DNA of 64,000 nt from Erythrobacteraceae bacterium CFH 75059 (GCA_004331795.1 SJSR01000002.1:434001-498000); one strand, 5' to 3'. Counted from the first letter of the stretch, positions 19,889 through 30,053 are shown. Notes: generated by a model not told the origin, from the sequence alone. Translations and numbers: made by a program.

Positions 19889-20461
19889 TCATTCGTCCTG
19901 GAGCCGCCGCGACACCTCGCTCATGAACCGGGCATCGTCGCCCGCCGCCAGCCAGGGCGCCTCCGCGGCGATGGCCGCCAGCATGTCTGTCAGCGCGTCG
20001 ATCTCGCCCCGGGCATAGTTCCCGAGGACGTGTCCGGTGACGCGCTCCTTGCTTCCCGGATGGCCGATGCCGATGCGCACCCGCCTGAACTCTGGCCCGA
20101 GATGCTGGTCGATCGACCGCAGGCCGTTGTGGCCGGCGAGACCGCCCCCGACGCGGACCTTGACCTTGCCGGGGGCCAGATCAAGCTCGTCGTGAAAAAC
20201 GGTAAGGGCGTCCACCGGCAGTTTGTAGAACCGCAACGCCTCGGCCACGGCACGGCCGGACTCGTTCATGAAGGTGGCCGGCTTGAGCAGGACAATGCGG
20301 ACATCTGCGATCCGTCCCTCCTGTACCCAGCCGGCAAATTTCTTCTGCACCGGCCCGAATGCGTGCATCTCCGCGATCACGTCACAGGCCATGAAGCCGA
20401 CATTGTGGCGGTTCAGAGCATAGCGCGGACCCGGATTGCCCAGACCGGCCCAGATCTGCAT
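19889..20461 (-). CDS. pth: Peptidyl-tRNA hydrolase
   Basis: A 190-residue enzyme that releases tRNA from stalled peptidyl-tRNA. Seen are GLGNPGPRYALNRHNVGFM with the catalytic histidine (H19-N20), KPATFMNESGRAV, FHDELDL with the active-site aspartate, and GGGLAGHNGLRSI. The length is typical. It lies 126 bases downstream of rplY on the same strand, the common rplY-pth pairing. The intervening DNA contains an eight-base G run but no clear terminator, so cotranscription is likely. Confidence 0.97.
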   Translation of the reverse strand: MQIWAGLGNPGPRYALNRHNVGFMACDVIAEMHAFGPVQKKFAGWVQEGRIADVRIVLLKPATFMNESGRAVAEALRFYKLPVDALTVFHDELDLAPGKVKVRVGGGLAGHNGLRSIDQHLGPEFRRVRIGIGHPGSKERVTGHVLGNYARGEIDALTDMLAAIAAEAPWLAAGDDARFMSEVSRRLQDE

Positions 20462-20587
20462 GAGGATGCCTCACATTGAACGCGGCGCCGCCGCGGTGGG
20501 TTGCCGTTGACCGGTTAGCAGGGCGGGGGGGGCGGCGCCGGCCGGCGAACGGCCGCGCGCCACCCTACTGGAAGGTTGAAGCCCGGC

Positions 20588-21220
20588 TCAGCCCTGTTCG
20601 CCCTCGACCGCAGCGGCTTCGTCAGCACCGCTCTCGGCATCGCTGCTCTTGAGCGCCGAGGGAGCGACCAGCGTGGCGATGGTGAAGTCGCGATCGGTGA
20701 TGGCGCTGCTCGTTCCTTCAGGAAGCGTGACGTCGCTGATGTGGATCGAGTCGCCAACGTCGCGGCCGGTGACGTCGATCGTCACTTCGGCCGGGATGTT
20801 GTCCGCGCTGCAGATCAGCTGCACCTCGTGCCGCACGATGTTGAGCACGCCGCCCTTCTTGAGCCCCGGCGATGCGTCCTCGTTCACGAACACCACGGGC
20901 ACGGCCACCTCGATCTGCGCGTCGCCCGACAGGCGGAAGAAATCGACATGGAGCGGCCGGTCCTTGACCGGATGAAGAGCGACGTCCTTGGGGATGGTGC
21001 GGATGGTTTCACCGCCCAGAGCGATCTCCACGACCGAGTTCATGAAATGGCCGGTGTTCAGCTGGCGGACCAGTTCCTTTTCCTCGACATGGATCGCGCG
21101 GGGTTCCTCCCGGCCGCCGTAGATCACGGCGGGGACGCGGCCTTCGCGGCGCAGTGCGCGGGAGGCTCCCTTGCCTGCCCGCTCGCGCGCCTCGGCCGGC
21201 AAGCTCAGAGCGTCGCTCAT
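20588..21220 (-). CDS. rplY: 50S ribosomal protein L25/general stress protein Ctc
   Basis: A 210-residue long form (TL5/Ctc) of L25 that binds 5S rRNA. The N-terminal L25 domain carries R[21 protein letters not shown], then [15 protein letters not shown]. The C-terminal beta domain has [17 protein letters not shown] and [16 protein letters not shown], and ends in an acidic alanine tail. AAAGG lies 8 bases before the ATG. It is upstream of pth. The two-domain form is standard in alphaproteobacteria. Confidence 0.96.
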   Translation of the reverse strand: MSDALSLPAEARERAGKGASRALRREGRVPAVIYGGREEPRAIHVEEKELVRQLNTGHFMNSVVEIALGGETIRTIPKDVALHPVKDRPLHVDFFRLSGDAQIEVAVPVVFVNEDASPGLKKGGVLNIVRHEVQLICSADNIPAEVTIDVTGRDVGDSIHISDVTLPEGTSSAITDRDFTIATLVAPSALKSSDAESGADEAAAVEGEQG

Positions 21221-21350
21221 CGTCTTTACCTTTCGAATGCTTGATTGCTGTCAGCCATGCCGCTCCGCCTCCAGGGATGACCAGAACGGCACGCCCCGGC
21301 GCCCTACCTGCCGGCGGCGCCGTTGGCAAGGCGAGGGCAGGAAGGCGCGT

Positions 21351-22292
21351 TCAGCGCGGCGCCACCACCCGGCGCTGCTTCAGAATGTCCTGCACGCTGT
21401 TCTGCCCGGCGAGATGCCCAGCGCCGACGGCCATGAACACGACTCCCGGCTGCTCGAGGCGGGCGGCGATCCAGTCGGCCCAGTTGCGGTTGCGGGCATA
21501 CAGAAGGCGCTCGGCAAGGTCGCTGTTCTGCTGAAGCGATTCGTTCATGATCGCCGCCAGACCGTCGGCGTCGCCCGCGGTCCATGCCGCGACCATGCGG
21601 TCCAGCATCGGCCTGATGTCGTCGGCCTGCTGCGCCACCTCGATGAGATAGGCGATCTGCGCGTCCTGCGGCATGGAGTCGAAGACGTTGATCTGGAATT
21701 CGACCGTCTCGAGAGCGGCGCGCTGGATGTGCGGGCCGGCCTGCGCCTCCAGCACCTTCTCGACGCCGCTGTCGGGGGTGTAGCCCTGCTGCACCAGCGG
21801 CAGGAGAGACAGGGTCATCGCCGCCATCCAGGGCTTGAACTGGTCGAAGGCGGCGGCCGGAATGCCCAGCTTCTGCAGCGCCCCTTCGTACGCCACGCGC
21901 TGCTCGTCAGTGAGCAGGCCGCGCAAGGTCTGCCCCTGAGGCAGCATGCCGCGGGCCATCATCTGCTGCTGCATGGCGGCGTCGGTCATTTCGGACGAAA
22001 GGATCTCGGTGACCATGACGTCCGAGGACGCGAGCGCATCGCGGATCGCCGGGGTCATCCACTGCGCCGTCGTCGGGAGCAGGTGCACGGTCCCGAAGAG
22101 AAAGATGGTCGTGTCCGCGTCCGCCACCTTCCACAAGGCGGGGCCGGTGGTCTGCACCCGCTCCACCGCCGCGCCCGCCGGCGCCGGTCGGACAGTGGTG
22201 CCTGTGGCACGCTGATCGACGGTGGACGCGGTGCAACCCTGAAGCGAGACGATCAGGGCTGCGCCTGCGAGCAACGACGTGATTCTCTTCAT
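21351..22292 (-). CDS. TraB/GumN family lipoprotein
   Basis: A 313-residue protein. A lipoprotein signal ends SLQGC with Cys20. The mature part has the TraB/GumN (ChaN-like superfamily) signature GTVHLLP near residue 67 and the C-terminal VGAGHLAGQNSVQDIL. In related proteins the two GxxH motifs bind a metal and support proteolysis, as in TIKI proteins; activity here is not shown. The ATG at 22292 has GAGGAG 7 bases before it, which rules out the longer ORF. The gene immediately follows the frameshifted membrane gene on the same strand. Confidence 0.88.
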   Translation of the reverse strand: MKRITSLLAGAALIVSLQGCTASTVDQRATGTTVRPAPAGAAVERVQTTGPALWKVADADTTIFLFGTVHLLPTTAQWMTPAIRDALASSDVMVTEILSSEMTDAAMQQQMMARGMLPQGQTLRGLLTDEQRVAYEGALQKLGIPAAAFDQFKPWMAAMTLSLLPLVQQGYTPDSGVEKVLEAQAGPHIQRAALETVEFQINVFDSMPQDAQIAYLIEVAQQADDIRPMLDRMVAAWTAGDADGLAAIMNESLQQNSDLAERLLYARNRNWADWIAARLEQPGVVFMAVGAGHLAGQNSVQDILKQRRVVAPR

Positions 22293-22330
22293 GTTCAAAC
22301 TCCTCGGGGGAAGGGGCAACGAAAGAACGC

Positions 22331-22758
22331 TTACCTGAGGCCCAGCTTGCGCAGGAAGTAAGCCAGAAACATGACGGCGGTCGTGCCGCCCCACAGCAGC
22401 CAGTTGTTCACTGGCGGAGCGAGGCCGAACTGATGCAGGCTGTTCCAGATGGAAAACCCGCGAAGAAGACGGAAAAGCCGATCAATCCCGCCCACAGGTT
22501 GTCCAGCAGGTCGAGTTCATCGACACGGCGCAGGTAATCGCGGGTGAACCAGGTGAAGGCAAGCAGGAAGGCCGCTGTCGTGCCATAGATCAGTCCGCGT
22601 GGCAGAGTGCCCTGTGCCACCAGCGCGCCAAGATATCCGCTCGCCATGCCTGCCACCAAGGCGACAGCGAAGGCCAGCAGGCAATAGCGGGCGAATTTTC
22701 GCCGCCGCGATCGCAGCCGTTCTTCTCCGGTCGGTGGCGTCATGTCAGTGGCCGTCAT
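22331..22758 (-). pseudogene. Membrane protein gene disrupted by a -1 frameshift
   Basis: Starting at the ATG at 22758 (GAGGAG 7 bases before), the frame encodes about 101 residues with three hydrophobic segments up to SVFFAG. It then drifts into GFPSGTACISS and stops at 22408. In the next frame the sequence continues as FSIWNSLHQFGLAPP and then a hydrophobic segment ending YFLRKLGLR with TAA at 22331-22333. Together this gives a coherent 142-residue membrane protein. One missing base in the run AAAACCC (plus strand, 22453-22459) explains everything. It may be a real mutation, programmed slippage or an assembly error. Third gene of the XRE cassette. Confidence 0.75.
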
Positions 22759-22957
22759 CGAAAATCTCCTCAATCGGCAGGTCGAACAGGCGCGCGATGC
22801 GGAAAGCGAGGGGCAGGGACGGGTCGTGCTTCCCCGTCTCGATCGCGTTCACCGCCTGTCGCGACACGTCGAGCCGGCCGGCAAGTTCTGCCTGGCTCCA
22901 GTTGCGTTCTGCGCGCAGCACCTTGAGCCGGTTTTTCAAGCCCGGTCTCTCAGCCAC
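22745..22957 (-). CDS. XRE-family helix-turn-helix regulator (small)
   Basis: A 70-residue protein that is essentially one Cro/C1-type [24 protein letters not shown] followed by the recognition helix [16 protein letters not shown], then [17 protein letters not shown]. This matches small YozG-like regulators found in cassettes with membrane proteins. It overlaps the stop region of the upstream membrane gene by 22 bases and the start of the downstream one by 14, so the three genes are one transcript. Autoregulation through the two repeats at 23330 and 23370 is inferred. Confidence 0.85.
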   Translation of the reverse strand: MAERPGLKNRLKVLRAERNWSQAELAGRLDVSRQAVNAIETGKHDPSLPLAFRIARLFDLPIEEIFDDGH

Positions 22958-23319
22958 GTCGCGAGAAAACCCACGAAGAAGGCGAACATGGCGAGCGGCG
23001 TCGCGATGTCGGGCCAGTCGCGCGTCTTGGCTGCACCGCGCAGCCCGTCAATAAGACCCTCCAACGCCGGGGCGAGGAGGAACGCCACGACGAGAACCGC
23101 AAACGAGAACGAGGTTCCCGCCACCCACAGCCGCTGGATATATTCATCTCGCAACTTCCTGCGCAGCAATATGAACAGGCTGACGAGGAGCATTCCGACC
23201 GGCAGGCCTTTGAGTACGTCCGGCCAATTGAACAGTCGAGCGAGCCAGAAGAGGACGATTGCAGCCGCGCCCATCCAAGCCATGGCCATATACAGTTTCG
23301 CTCGTTTCTCAGCCGTCAC
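22936..23319 (-). CDS. Small membrane protein, first gene of XRE cassette
   Basis: About 127 residues with four hydrophobic segments: [18 protein letters not shown], a Leu/Val stretch near 40-55, [18 protein letters not shown] and [16 protein letters not shown]. Basic loops such as [12 protein letters not shown] lie between them. No named family was recognised. Start: a GTG at 23319 has GAGG 5 bases upstream; an upstream GTG at 23325 is less well placed. Proteins of this shape beside small XRE regulators are common, but their role is unknown. The promoter probably lies within the repeats just upstream. Confidence 0.7.
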   Translation of the reverse strand: MTAEKRAKLYMAMAWMGAAAIVLFWLARLFNWPDVLKGLPVGMLLVSLFILLRRKLRDEYIQRLWVAGTSFSFAVLVVAFLLAPALEGLIDGLRGAAKTRDWPDIATPLAMFAFFVGFLATWLRDRA

Positions 23320-23329
23320 AAACACCTCG

Positions 23330-23347
23330 TGTCAGGTTTCCATGACG
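23330..23347. promoter_or_regulatory. Operator-like repeat 1 for XRE cassette
   Basis: On the plus strand this reads TGTCAGGTTTCCATGACG, an imperfect inverted repeat with TGTCA and TGAC arms around an 8-base core. It matches the second copy at 23370-23387 at all but two positions. It lies about 10 bases before the start of the first cassette gene, where a bound repressor would block initiation. Confidence 0.6.
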
Positions 23348-23369
23348 TATTGTCGCGATTCGCTTACGC

Positions 23370-23387
23370 TGTCAAGTTTCCATGACA
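23370..23387. promoter_or_regulatory. Operator-like repeat 2 overlapping a -35 element
   Basis: TGTCAAGTTTCCATGACA has perfect five-base arms (TGTCA/TGACA) and an 8-base core shared with repeat 1, at a 40-base start-to-start spacing, about four helical turns. On the minus strand its end forms TTGACA, an exact -35 consensus pointing toward the XRE cassette. The plus-strand glyQ gene begins 45 bases away, so the same element could also affect glyQ. Confidence 0.62.
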
Positions 23388-23431
23388 TCGGTCTTTCGGT
23401 GTCGCCGTTGACGCCTATTGGCCCCTGCGGC

Positions 23432-24343
23432 ATGGCGCGCGCCATGAACCGCGATCCCGCGAACAGCTTCCAGGACATGATCCTTGCCCTGCACGACTTC
23501 TGGAGCGCGCAGGGCTGCCTGATCCTCCAGCCCTACGACATGCGGATGGGGGCGGGCACGTTCCATACCGCTACCACCCTGCGGGCCCTCGGGCCGGAGC
23601 CGTGGAACGCCGCCTTCGTGCAGCCCTGCCGCCGCCCCACGGACGGCCGGTATGGCGAGAACCCGAACCGGTTGCAGCACTACTACCAGTATCAGGTCAT
23701 CCTGAAGCCGAGTCCGCCGGACATTCAGGATCTCTACCTCGGCAGCCTCGAAGTGATCGGGATCGATCCGCTGAAGCATGACATCCGCTTCGTCGAGGAT
23801 GACTGGGAATCCCCGACGCTCGGCGCGTGGGGACTGGGCTGGGAGGTGTGGTGCGACGGGATGGAGGTGACGCAGTTCACCTACTTCCAGCAGATGGGCG
23901 GCTTCGACTGCAAGCCGGTTTCGGGCGAACTGACCTACGGCCTCGAACGTCTCGCCATGTACATCCAGGGCGTCGACAACGTCTATGATCTCGCCTTCAA
24001 CGGCCGCGGCGTGAGCTATGGCGACGTGTTTCTCGAAAACGAGCGGCAGATGTCGCGCTGGAACTTCGAGGTCGCCGACACGGATACGCTGTTCGACCAG
24101 TTCCGCAAGGCCGCCGCCGAAAGCGAGAACTGCCTTGCCAGCAACCTGCCGATCCCGGCCTACGAACAGGCAGTGGAAGCGAGCCACATCTTCAACCTGC
24201 TCCAGGCGCGCGGCGTGATCAGCGTGCAGGAACGCGCCAGCTATATGGGGCGGGTGCGCGATCTTGCCCGGGCCTCGTGCGAAGCCTATGCGGCACGGCT
24301 CGCCCCGCAATGGCAGGCAAAATACCCGGAGTGGTCGCTGTGA
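23432..24343 (+). CDS. glyQ: Glycine-tRNA ligase alpha subunit
   Basis: Catalytic subunit of the heterotetrameric class II enzyme that charges tRNA-Gly. Seen are [31 protein letters not shown], the long conserved block [32 protein letters not shown] (broken here into segments by description only) and [19 protein letters not shown], the class II motif 3 region. About 303 residues from 23432, or 299 from the second ATG at 23444; neither has a strong ribosome binding site. The stop overlaps the GTG start of glyS. Confidence 0.96.
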   Translation: MARAMNRDPANSFQDMILALHDFWSAQGCLILQPYDMRMGAGTFHTATTLRALGPEPWNAAFVQPCRRPTDGRYGENPNRLQHYYQYQVILKPSPPDIQDLYLGSLEVIGIDPLKHDIRFVEDDWESPTLGAWGLGWEVWCDGMEVTQFTYFQQMGGFDCKPVSGELTYGLERLAMYIQGVDNVYDLAFNGRGVSYGDVFLENERQMSRWNFEVADTDTLFDQFRKAAAESENCLASNLPIPAYEQAVEASHIFNLLQARGVISVQERASYMGRVRDLARASCEAYAARLAPQWQAKYPEWSL

Positions 24344-26511
24344 GCGACTTTCTCCTCGAACTGCGCTGCGAGGAAATTCCGGCGCGAATGCAGCCCGGCG
24401 CGCGGGAGGAGCTGGAACGGCTGTTCCGCCGCGAACTTCACGGTGTGGGCGTCGATGCGGGCGACGTCACCGTCTTGTCGACGCCGCGCCGTCTTGTCCT
24501 GATCGCCAGGGGATTGCCCGACGCCACCGGAGCGGTGAGCGAGGAGGTCAAGGGGCCACCCGAGGGTGCGCCCGACGCGGCGCTTGACGGGTTCTGCCGC
24601 AAGAACGGCGTCAGCAGGGACCAGCTTCAGCTCCGCGAGGTGAAGGGGCGGCCGACGTGGTTTGCCGTGATCGAGACGCCGGGCCGCGCGATGAAGGCGG
24701 TGCTGGCTGAAGCGGTTCCGGCGATGGTGCGCGACTTCGCCTGGCCCAAGTCGATGCGCTGGGGCGCGGCTTCGCTCAGCACGGCCAGCCCGCGCTGGGT
24801 CCGGCCGCTGAGCGGGATCGTCGCCATTCTGGGCGATGAACTGGTCGAATGCGAGGCGGCGGGCGTCGCCAGCAGCTGCGCGACGCTTGGCCACCGCTTC
24901 CACCATTCGGGCGCGATCACCATCGGCGGCGCGCACGACTACGCCGAAAAGCTGCGCGCCTGCCATGTCGTCGTCGATCACGAGGAGCGCGCGGCGCTGA
25001 TCCGTGCCGGCGCGGCCAAGGCGGCCGCCGACGCGGGTCTGAAGCTGGTCGAGGACGAAGGGCTGGTGATCGAGAACGCCGGTCTGACCGAATGGCCGGT
25101 GCCGCTGCTCGGCCGGTTCGACGCCGCGTTTCTCGATGTTCCGCCCGAGGTGATCCAGCTCACCGCGCGGGTGAACCAGAAGTATTTCGTCTGTCAGGAT
25201 GCCGGCGGGCGACTGGCCAACGCCTTCGTCTGCACCGCCAACATTGCGGCCGCGGATGGGGGCGCGGCGATCGTGGCGGGCAATGCCAGGGTGCTGGCCG
25301 CGCGGCTCGCCGATGCGCGCTTCTTCTGGGATCAGGACCGCCGCAAGACCCTGGCCGAGCATGCCGAGGGGCTGGCGCGCATCACCTTCCACGAGAAGCT
25401 GGGCACCCTCGCCGACAAGGTGGAGCGGGTGGCGAAGCTGGCCGAATGGCTGGCCAGCGACGGCATCGTTCCGGGCTGCGATCCGGCGCTGGCGCGGCAG
25501 GCGGCAGAACTGTGCAAGGCCGATCTCGTCACCGACATGGTGGGCGAATTCCCGGAACTGCAGGGCGTCATGGGCGGCCACTACGCCCGCGCGGAAGGCT
25601 TGCCCGAAGCAGTCGCGGACGCCATCCGCGACCACTACAAGCCAATCGGGCAGGGCGATGAGGTGCCCACCGCGCCGGTCACAGTGGCGGTGAGCCTCGC
25701 GGACAAGCTGGATACGCTGGCCGGGTTCTTCGCCGCCAATCTCCAGCCCACCGGCTCGAAAGATCCCTTTGCCCTTCGCCGCGCCGCCCTGAGCTTCCTC
25801 GCTCTCCTTACCACCAGCCAGATCCGGGTTCCGCTTCGCAGGCTGTTGGACAAGGCAGGAGCGGGCATGAAGCAAACGGTGCTTGAGTCGTTCCTCATCG
25901 ACCGCCTCAAGGTGCAGCAGCGCGAGGCTGGCGTTCGTCATGACCTCATCGACGCGGTGTTCGCGCTCGGGAACGAGGACGACCTCGTGCGGCTTCTTGC
26001 CCGTGTGAATGCGCTGCAGGCTTTTGTCGAAACGGCGGACGGGCAGAACCTGCTCGCCGCCTACAAGCGCGCCGCCAACATCCTGAAGAAGGAAGGCTGG
26101 AGCGGGGCGCGGCCCGCCAAGGACGAGCCGCTGCGCACGGAGGGGATCGCCCGCACCGGCGAAGAGGATCCGCTCGCCCTTGTCGACGATCCCGAACTGG
26201 CCCCTGTGGTCCAGGCACAGATGCAGGCGAAGCGCGCCGCCTCGCCGTCGGCACAGCGCGAGCCGGCCGAGGAGGCTCTCGTGGCCGCGCTCGACGAGGC
26301 TGAACCCAGAGCTGTGGCGGCGGTCACGGCGGAGGATTTCACCGGCGCGATGCAGGCGCTCGCCGGTCTGCGCGCGCCGATCGACGCGTTTTTCGAGGAG
26401 GTCACCGTCAATGACCCGGATCAGGACAAGCGGGCGGCAAGGCTGGACCTGCTCGCCCGGTTCCGCGATGCCGTCGGGCGCGTGGCCGATTTCAGCCGCA
26501 TCGAGGGGTAG
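24340..26511 (+). CDS. glyS: Glycine-tRNA ligase beta subunit
   Basis: A 723-residue tRNA-binding subunit. The start is GTG in the overlap GTGA with glyQ and gives the family opening [16 protein letters not shown]. Later come [37 protein letters not shown], the HD-domain region [22 protein letters not shown]-like (here [13 protein letters not shown]), [12 protein letters not shown] and the C-terminal DALR anticodon domain with [11 protein letters not shown]. All parts are present and the length is slightly above the usual 690, from an Ala/Glu-rich insert near residues 610-660. Confidence 0.96.
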   Translation: MSDFLLELRCEEIPARMQPGAREELERLFRRELHGVGVDAGDVTVLSTPRRLVLIARGLPDATGAVSEEVKGPPEGAPDAALDGFCRKNGVSRDQLQLREVKGRPTWFAVIETPGRAMKAVLAEAVPAMVRDFAWPKSMRWGAASLSTASPRWVRPLSGIVAILGDELVECEAAGVASSCATLGHRFHHSGAITIGGAHDYAEKLRACHVVVDHEERAALIRAGAAKAAADAGLKLVEDEGLVIENAGLTEWPVPLLGRFDAAFLDVPPEVIQLTARVNQKYFVCQDAGGRLANAFVCTANIAAADGGAAIVAGNARVLAARLADARFFWDQDRRKTLAEHAEGLARITFHEKLGTLADKVERVAKLAEWLASDGIVPGCDPALARQAAELCKADLVTDMVGEFPELQGVMGGHYARAEGLPEAVADAIRDHYKPIGQGDEVPTAPVTVAVSLADKLDTLAGFFAANLQPTGSKDPFALRRAALSFLALLTTSQIRVPLRRLLDKAGAGMKQTVLESFLIDRLKVQQREAGVRHDLIDAVFALGNEDDLVRLLARVNALQAFVETADGQNLLAAYKRAANILKKEGWSGARPAKDEPLRTEGIARTGEEDPLALVDDPELAPVVQAQMQAKRAASPSAQREPAEEALVAALDEAEPRAVAAVTAEDFTGAMQALAGLRAPIDAFFEEVTVNDPDQDKRAARLDLLARFRDAVGRVADFSRIEG

Positions 26512-26570
26512 CATGGCTTTTGTCTGGACCCTGTAACAGGCGGTCCAGGTCTCGCAGGTGCAGGGGTCGC

Positions 26571-29258
26571 ATGGTCCAGACGGTGTACAATTTCGGCGGC
26601 GGCGCGGAGCACGGCGATCCGCGGCAGAAGGACAAGACCGTCGTCGGGGGCAAGGGAGCCAATCTGGCCGAAATGGCCAGCATTGGCCTGCCCGTGCCGC
26701 CCGGCTTCACCATCACAACGGAGGAATGTCGCCGCTTCTCCGCCTCGGGCGTGCTGCACGCGGAACTGCGCGAGGCGATCGCGGCCGCGCTGGAGCGGGT
26801 GGAAACGTCTGTCGGCCGCCGCTTCGGCGACACGGCCAATCCGTTGCTGCTGTCCGTGCGATCGGGTGCGGCGCAGTCGATGCCGGGAATGATGGACACC
26901 GTGCTCAACCTCGGTCTCAATGACGACACGGTGAGGGGACTGGCGGGCGCGTCCGCGAACGAGCGGTTTGCCTGGGACTCCTATCGGCGGTTCATCCAGA
27001 TGTACGGCGACGTGGTGATGGGAGTGGACCACGGGTGCTTCGAAGAAGCGCTCGAGATCGCCAAGGAAGAACGCGGCTTCCTCAACGACACGGAGCTGGA
27101 CGCCGGCGATCTGCGCGCGCTGGTCGACACCTACAAGGACATCGTCAGGCGCGAGGCGGGTGCCCCGTTCCCGCAGGATGTCCACGAACAGCTCGCCGAG
27201 GCGATCGCGGCAGTGTTCCGCAGCTGGAATTCCGAGCGGGCGCGGATCTACCGCCGCCTCAACGCGATCGCGGATGACTGCGGGACGGCCGTCAACGTTC
27301 AGGCGATGGTGTTCGGCAATCGCGGGGAAAACAGCGCCACCGGCGTGGTGTTCACCAGGGATCCCGCCACCGGGGAGCGCACCGCCTATGGTGAGTGGCT
27401 CCCGAACGCGCAGGGCGAGGACGTGGTCGCCGGCATCCGCACCCCGCAATATCTGACCCGCCGCCACCGCGAGCGGGCGGGAGCGAAAGCGCCGAGCATG
27501 GAGGAGGCGCTTCCGCGGGTGCACGCGGAACTGACCCGCTACCTTGACCTGCTCGAACGGCATTATCGCGACATGCAGGACGTCGAATTCACCGTCGAAG
27601 AGGGCGACCTCTACCTGCTCCAGACGCGCAGCGGCAAACGGACGGCGGCAGCGGCGTTGCGGATGGCCGTCGACATGGTGGCGGAGGGGCTGATCAACGA
27701 GGAGGATGCGGTCCTGCGGGTCGAGCCGATGGCCCTTGACCAGCTGCTGCACCCCACGCTCGATCCCGATGCCAGCCGGGAGGTGCTGTGCCGCGGGCTG
27801 CCGGCCTCTCCCGGAGCAGCGACGGGACGGATCGTGCTCGACGCGGCGACGGCCGAAGCGTGGGCGGCGCGCGGCGAGCATGTGCTTCTGTGCCGCACCG
27901 AAACCTCGCCGGAGGACATCGGCGGCATGCACGCGGCGCGGGGCATCCTGACCACCCGTGGCGGCATGACCAGCCATGCCGCGGTCGTGGCGCGGGGCAT
28001 GGGCCGCCCCTGCGTCTGCGGGGCGTCGGACGTGGTCATCGACATGGCGGCCCGGTCGGTGACGATCGCCGGCCACAGGCTTGCGGAGGGTGACGCAATC
28101 ACCATCGACGGCTCCTCGGGCGAGGTCATGGCCGGCACGGTGCCGACCCGCGAGCCCGAGCTGACCGGCGCCTTCGGCGACCTGATGCTCTGGGCCGACC
28201 GGCATCGCCGGATGCGCGTGCGCACCAATGCCGAGACACCCGACGACTGCGCGGCGGCCCGGAGGTTCGGCGCCGAGGGGGTGGGCCTGTGCCGGACCGA
28301 ACACATGTTCTTCCAGCCCGACCGGATCCGCGCCGTGCGCCGCATGATCCTTGCCGGCAGCGCTGCCGAACGCGATGCCGCGCTGGACGCGCTTCTTCCG
28401 GCGCAGCGCGCCGACTTCGCCCGCATCTTCGAGATCATGGCCGGCCTGCCGTGCACCATCCGCCTGCTTGACCCGCCGCTGCACGAGTTCCTGCCGCACA
28501 GCGACGCGGATTTCGACGACCTGCTCGAACCCGGCGGCCCCTCGCGCGAGACGCTGATGCGCCGTGCGGCCGAACTGCGCGAAGTCAATCCGATGCTGGG
28601 GCACCGCGGCTGTCGCCTGGGGATCACCTATCCCGAAATCTACGCCATGCAGGCCCGCGCCATCTTCGAGGCGGCGTGCGACGTTGCCGACGCCACAGGC
28701 TCGGCGCCGGTGCCGGAGCTGATGATCCCGCTGGTCGCGACGGCCGCGGAACTCGCCATCGTGCGTGACAAGGTCGAAGCGGTCGCCCGCGAGGTGATGG
28801 CAGGGCGGGGGCGCGCGCTGCCCTATTCCGTCGGCACCATGATCGAGCTGCCACGCGCGGCGCTGACCGCGGACGCCATCGCCGCCCATGCCGACTTCTT
28901 CAGTTTCGGCACGAACGACCTGACACAGACGACGCTCGGCATCAGCCGCGACGATGCCGGCTCGTTCATCCACACCTATCTCGATCAGGGGATCTTCACC
29001 CGCGATCCGTTCGTCGGCATCGACCGGGACGGCGTCGGCCGCCTGATCCGCATGGCAGCCGAGCTTGGGCGAGGGGCGAGCGCGACGCTGAAGCTGGGCA
29101 TCTGCGGCGAACATGGCGGCGACCCGGACAGCATCGCCTTCTGCGAGGAGGTGGGGCTCGACTACGTCAGCGCCTCGCCTTACCGTGTGCCGATCGCCCG
29201 GCTGGCCGCGGCGCAGGCAAGCCTGCGGGCACGCCGCTCAGCGGGTCCAGCCGCTTAG
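26571..29258 (+). CDS. ppdK: Pyruvate, phosphate dikinase
   Basis: An 895-residue enzyme interconverting pyruvate, ATP and phosphate with PEP, AMP and pyrophosphate. The domain order is complete. The ATP-grasp part has VGGKGANLAEM and SVRSGAAQSMPGMMDTVLNLG. The swivelling domain has GGMTSHAAVVARGMG with the phosphorylated histidine near residue 468. The PEP/pyruvate barrel has EGVGLCRTEHMFF and ends in KLGICGEHGGDP with the catalytic cysteine near 845. AGGGG lies just before the ATG at 26571. The last 21 bases overlap the convergent methyltransferase gene. Often follows glyS in sphingomonads. Confidence 0.96.
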   Translation: MVQTVYNFGGGAEHGDPRQKDKTVVGGKGANLAEMASIGLPVPPGFTITTEECRRFSASGVLHAELREAIAAALERVETSVGRRFGDTANPLLLSVRSGAAQSMPGMMDTVLNLGLNDDTVRGLAGASANERFAWDSYRRFIQMYGDVVMGVDHGCFEEALEIAKEERGFLNDTELDAGDLRALVDTYKDIVRREAGAPFPQDVHEQLAEAIAAVFRSWNSERARIYRRLNAIADDCGTAVNVQAMVFGNRGENSATGVVFTRDPATGERTAYGEWLPNAQGEDVVAGIRTPQYLTRRHRERAGAKAPSMEEALPRVHAELTRYLDLLERHYRDMQDVEFTVEEGDLYLLQTRSGKRTAAAALRMAVDMVAEGLINEEDAVLRVEPMALDQLLHPTLDPDASREVLCRGLPASPGAATGRIVLDAATAEAWAARGEHVLLCRTETSPEDIGGMHAARGILTTRGGMTSHAAVVARGMGRPCVCGASDVVIDMAARSVTIAGHRLAEGDAITIDGSSGEVMAGTVPTREPELTGAFGDLMLWADRHRRMRVRTNAETPDDCAAARRFGAEGVGLCRTEHMFFQPDRIRAVRRMILAGSAAERDAALDALLPAQRADFARIFEIMAGLPCTIRLLDPPLHEFLPHSDADFDDLLEPGGPSRETLMRRAAELREVNPMLGHRGCRLGITYPEIYAMQARAIFEAACDVADATGSAPVPELMIPLVATAAELAIVRDKVEAVAREVMAGRGRALPYSVGTMIELPRAALTADAIAAHADFFSFGTNDLTQTTLGISRDDAGSFIHTYLDQGIFTRDPFVGIDRDGVGRLIRMAAELGRGASATLKLGICGEHGGDPDSIAFCEEVGLDYVSASPYRVPIARLAAAQASLRARRSAGPAA

Positions 29259-29999
29259 GGTGATCATCTCGAACAATTCGCTCCAGCGTCCGTCGGCGCC
29301 GCCTTCCGCACGGAGGAACGCCTCGATCGTGCTGCGCTGGCGTCTGGTGAGGGGCGGCCCGGGCGTGCGCAGCACATTGCCGAGGCCGTGGTCGCGAAGA
29401 TCGTCCACGAGGCGCGCGAGGCTGCCATAGCGCACCGTGAGGCGGGCAGTGTCGACCACCTGCCGGTGAAACCCGGTGCGCTGCATCAGCATGCTGGCGG
29501 AGCGGCTGTCGACCTGCGGATGGATCCGGGCATAGGCCCTGTCCGTCTCGGCGGCGAGGATCGCCGCGCGCAGCCGGGGCACCGAGCCGGCCCCGGCGAT
29601 GCTGGCGAGCAGCATGCCCTGTGACGTCAAGGCCCGGCGCAGATGGACCAGCGCTCCCGGAAGGTCGTTCACGCTGGCCAGCCCATGATCGGCCACGACC
29701 ATGTCGAACCGTGCCGGCGGGAGCGGACGTTCGGCGGCCCAGGCGTGCCAGCCCAGCGACTCGACCTCGGCGCCCCGGCGGGACAGCGCGTCCCTCAGCA
29801 GACCGGCCGCGTCGCCGATGACCAGCACTTGTCGCGGGGCAAAACGGAGGAAGTCGAGGCGTTCGTTTACCTCTTCCGCCATATGCTGCCAGAGGAACCG
29901 GGCCGCTCCTTCCTCACCTTGCCTGCGGCAGGCGCGCGAAAACACAGCCGCCTGCCGGGCAGGCGAAAAGATGAGCGGTGGCGGCGCGGGCGAGGTCAA
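29238..29999 (-). CDS. SAM-dependent methyltransferase (BioC/NDUFAF5-like)
   Basis: A 253-residue class I methyltransferase. The opening LIFSPARQAAVFSRACR and AEEVNERLDFLRFAPRQVLVIGDAAG give a family-typical N-terminus and the SAM-binding first strand, although the usual G-x-G-x-G is degraded to IGDAAG. Later come FDMVVADHGLASVNDLPGAL and a C-terminal MLMQRTGF, as in BioC and in NDUFAF5, which hydroxylates a complex I subunit. Which of these it is cannot be told. It overlaps ppdK convergently at the 3' end and starts 15-54 bases from the divergent comF. Confidence 0.82.
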   Translation of the reverse strand: MTSPAPPPLIFSPARQAAVFSRACRRQGEEGAARFLWQHMAEEVNERLDFLRFAPRQVLVIGDAAGLLRDALSRRGAEVESLGWHAWAAERPLPPARFDMVVADHGLASVNDLPGALVHLRRALTSQGMLLASIAGAGSVPRLRAAILAAETDRAYARIHPQVDSRSASMLMQRTGFHRQVVDTARLTVRYGSLARLVDDLRDHGLGNVLRTPGPPLTRRQRSTIEAFLRAEGGADGRWSELFEMITLSGWTR

Positions 30000-30053
30000 G
30001 GACGGGGATGACGAGTGGTTGATGCGCAGGCGCTAGCATCAAGAGGCGCGGGG

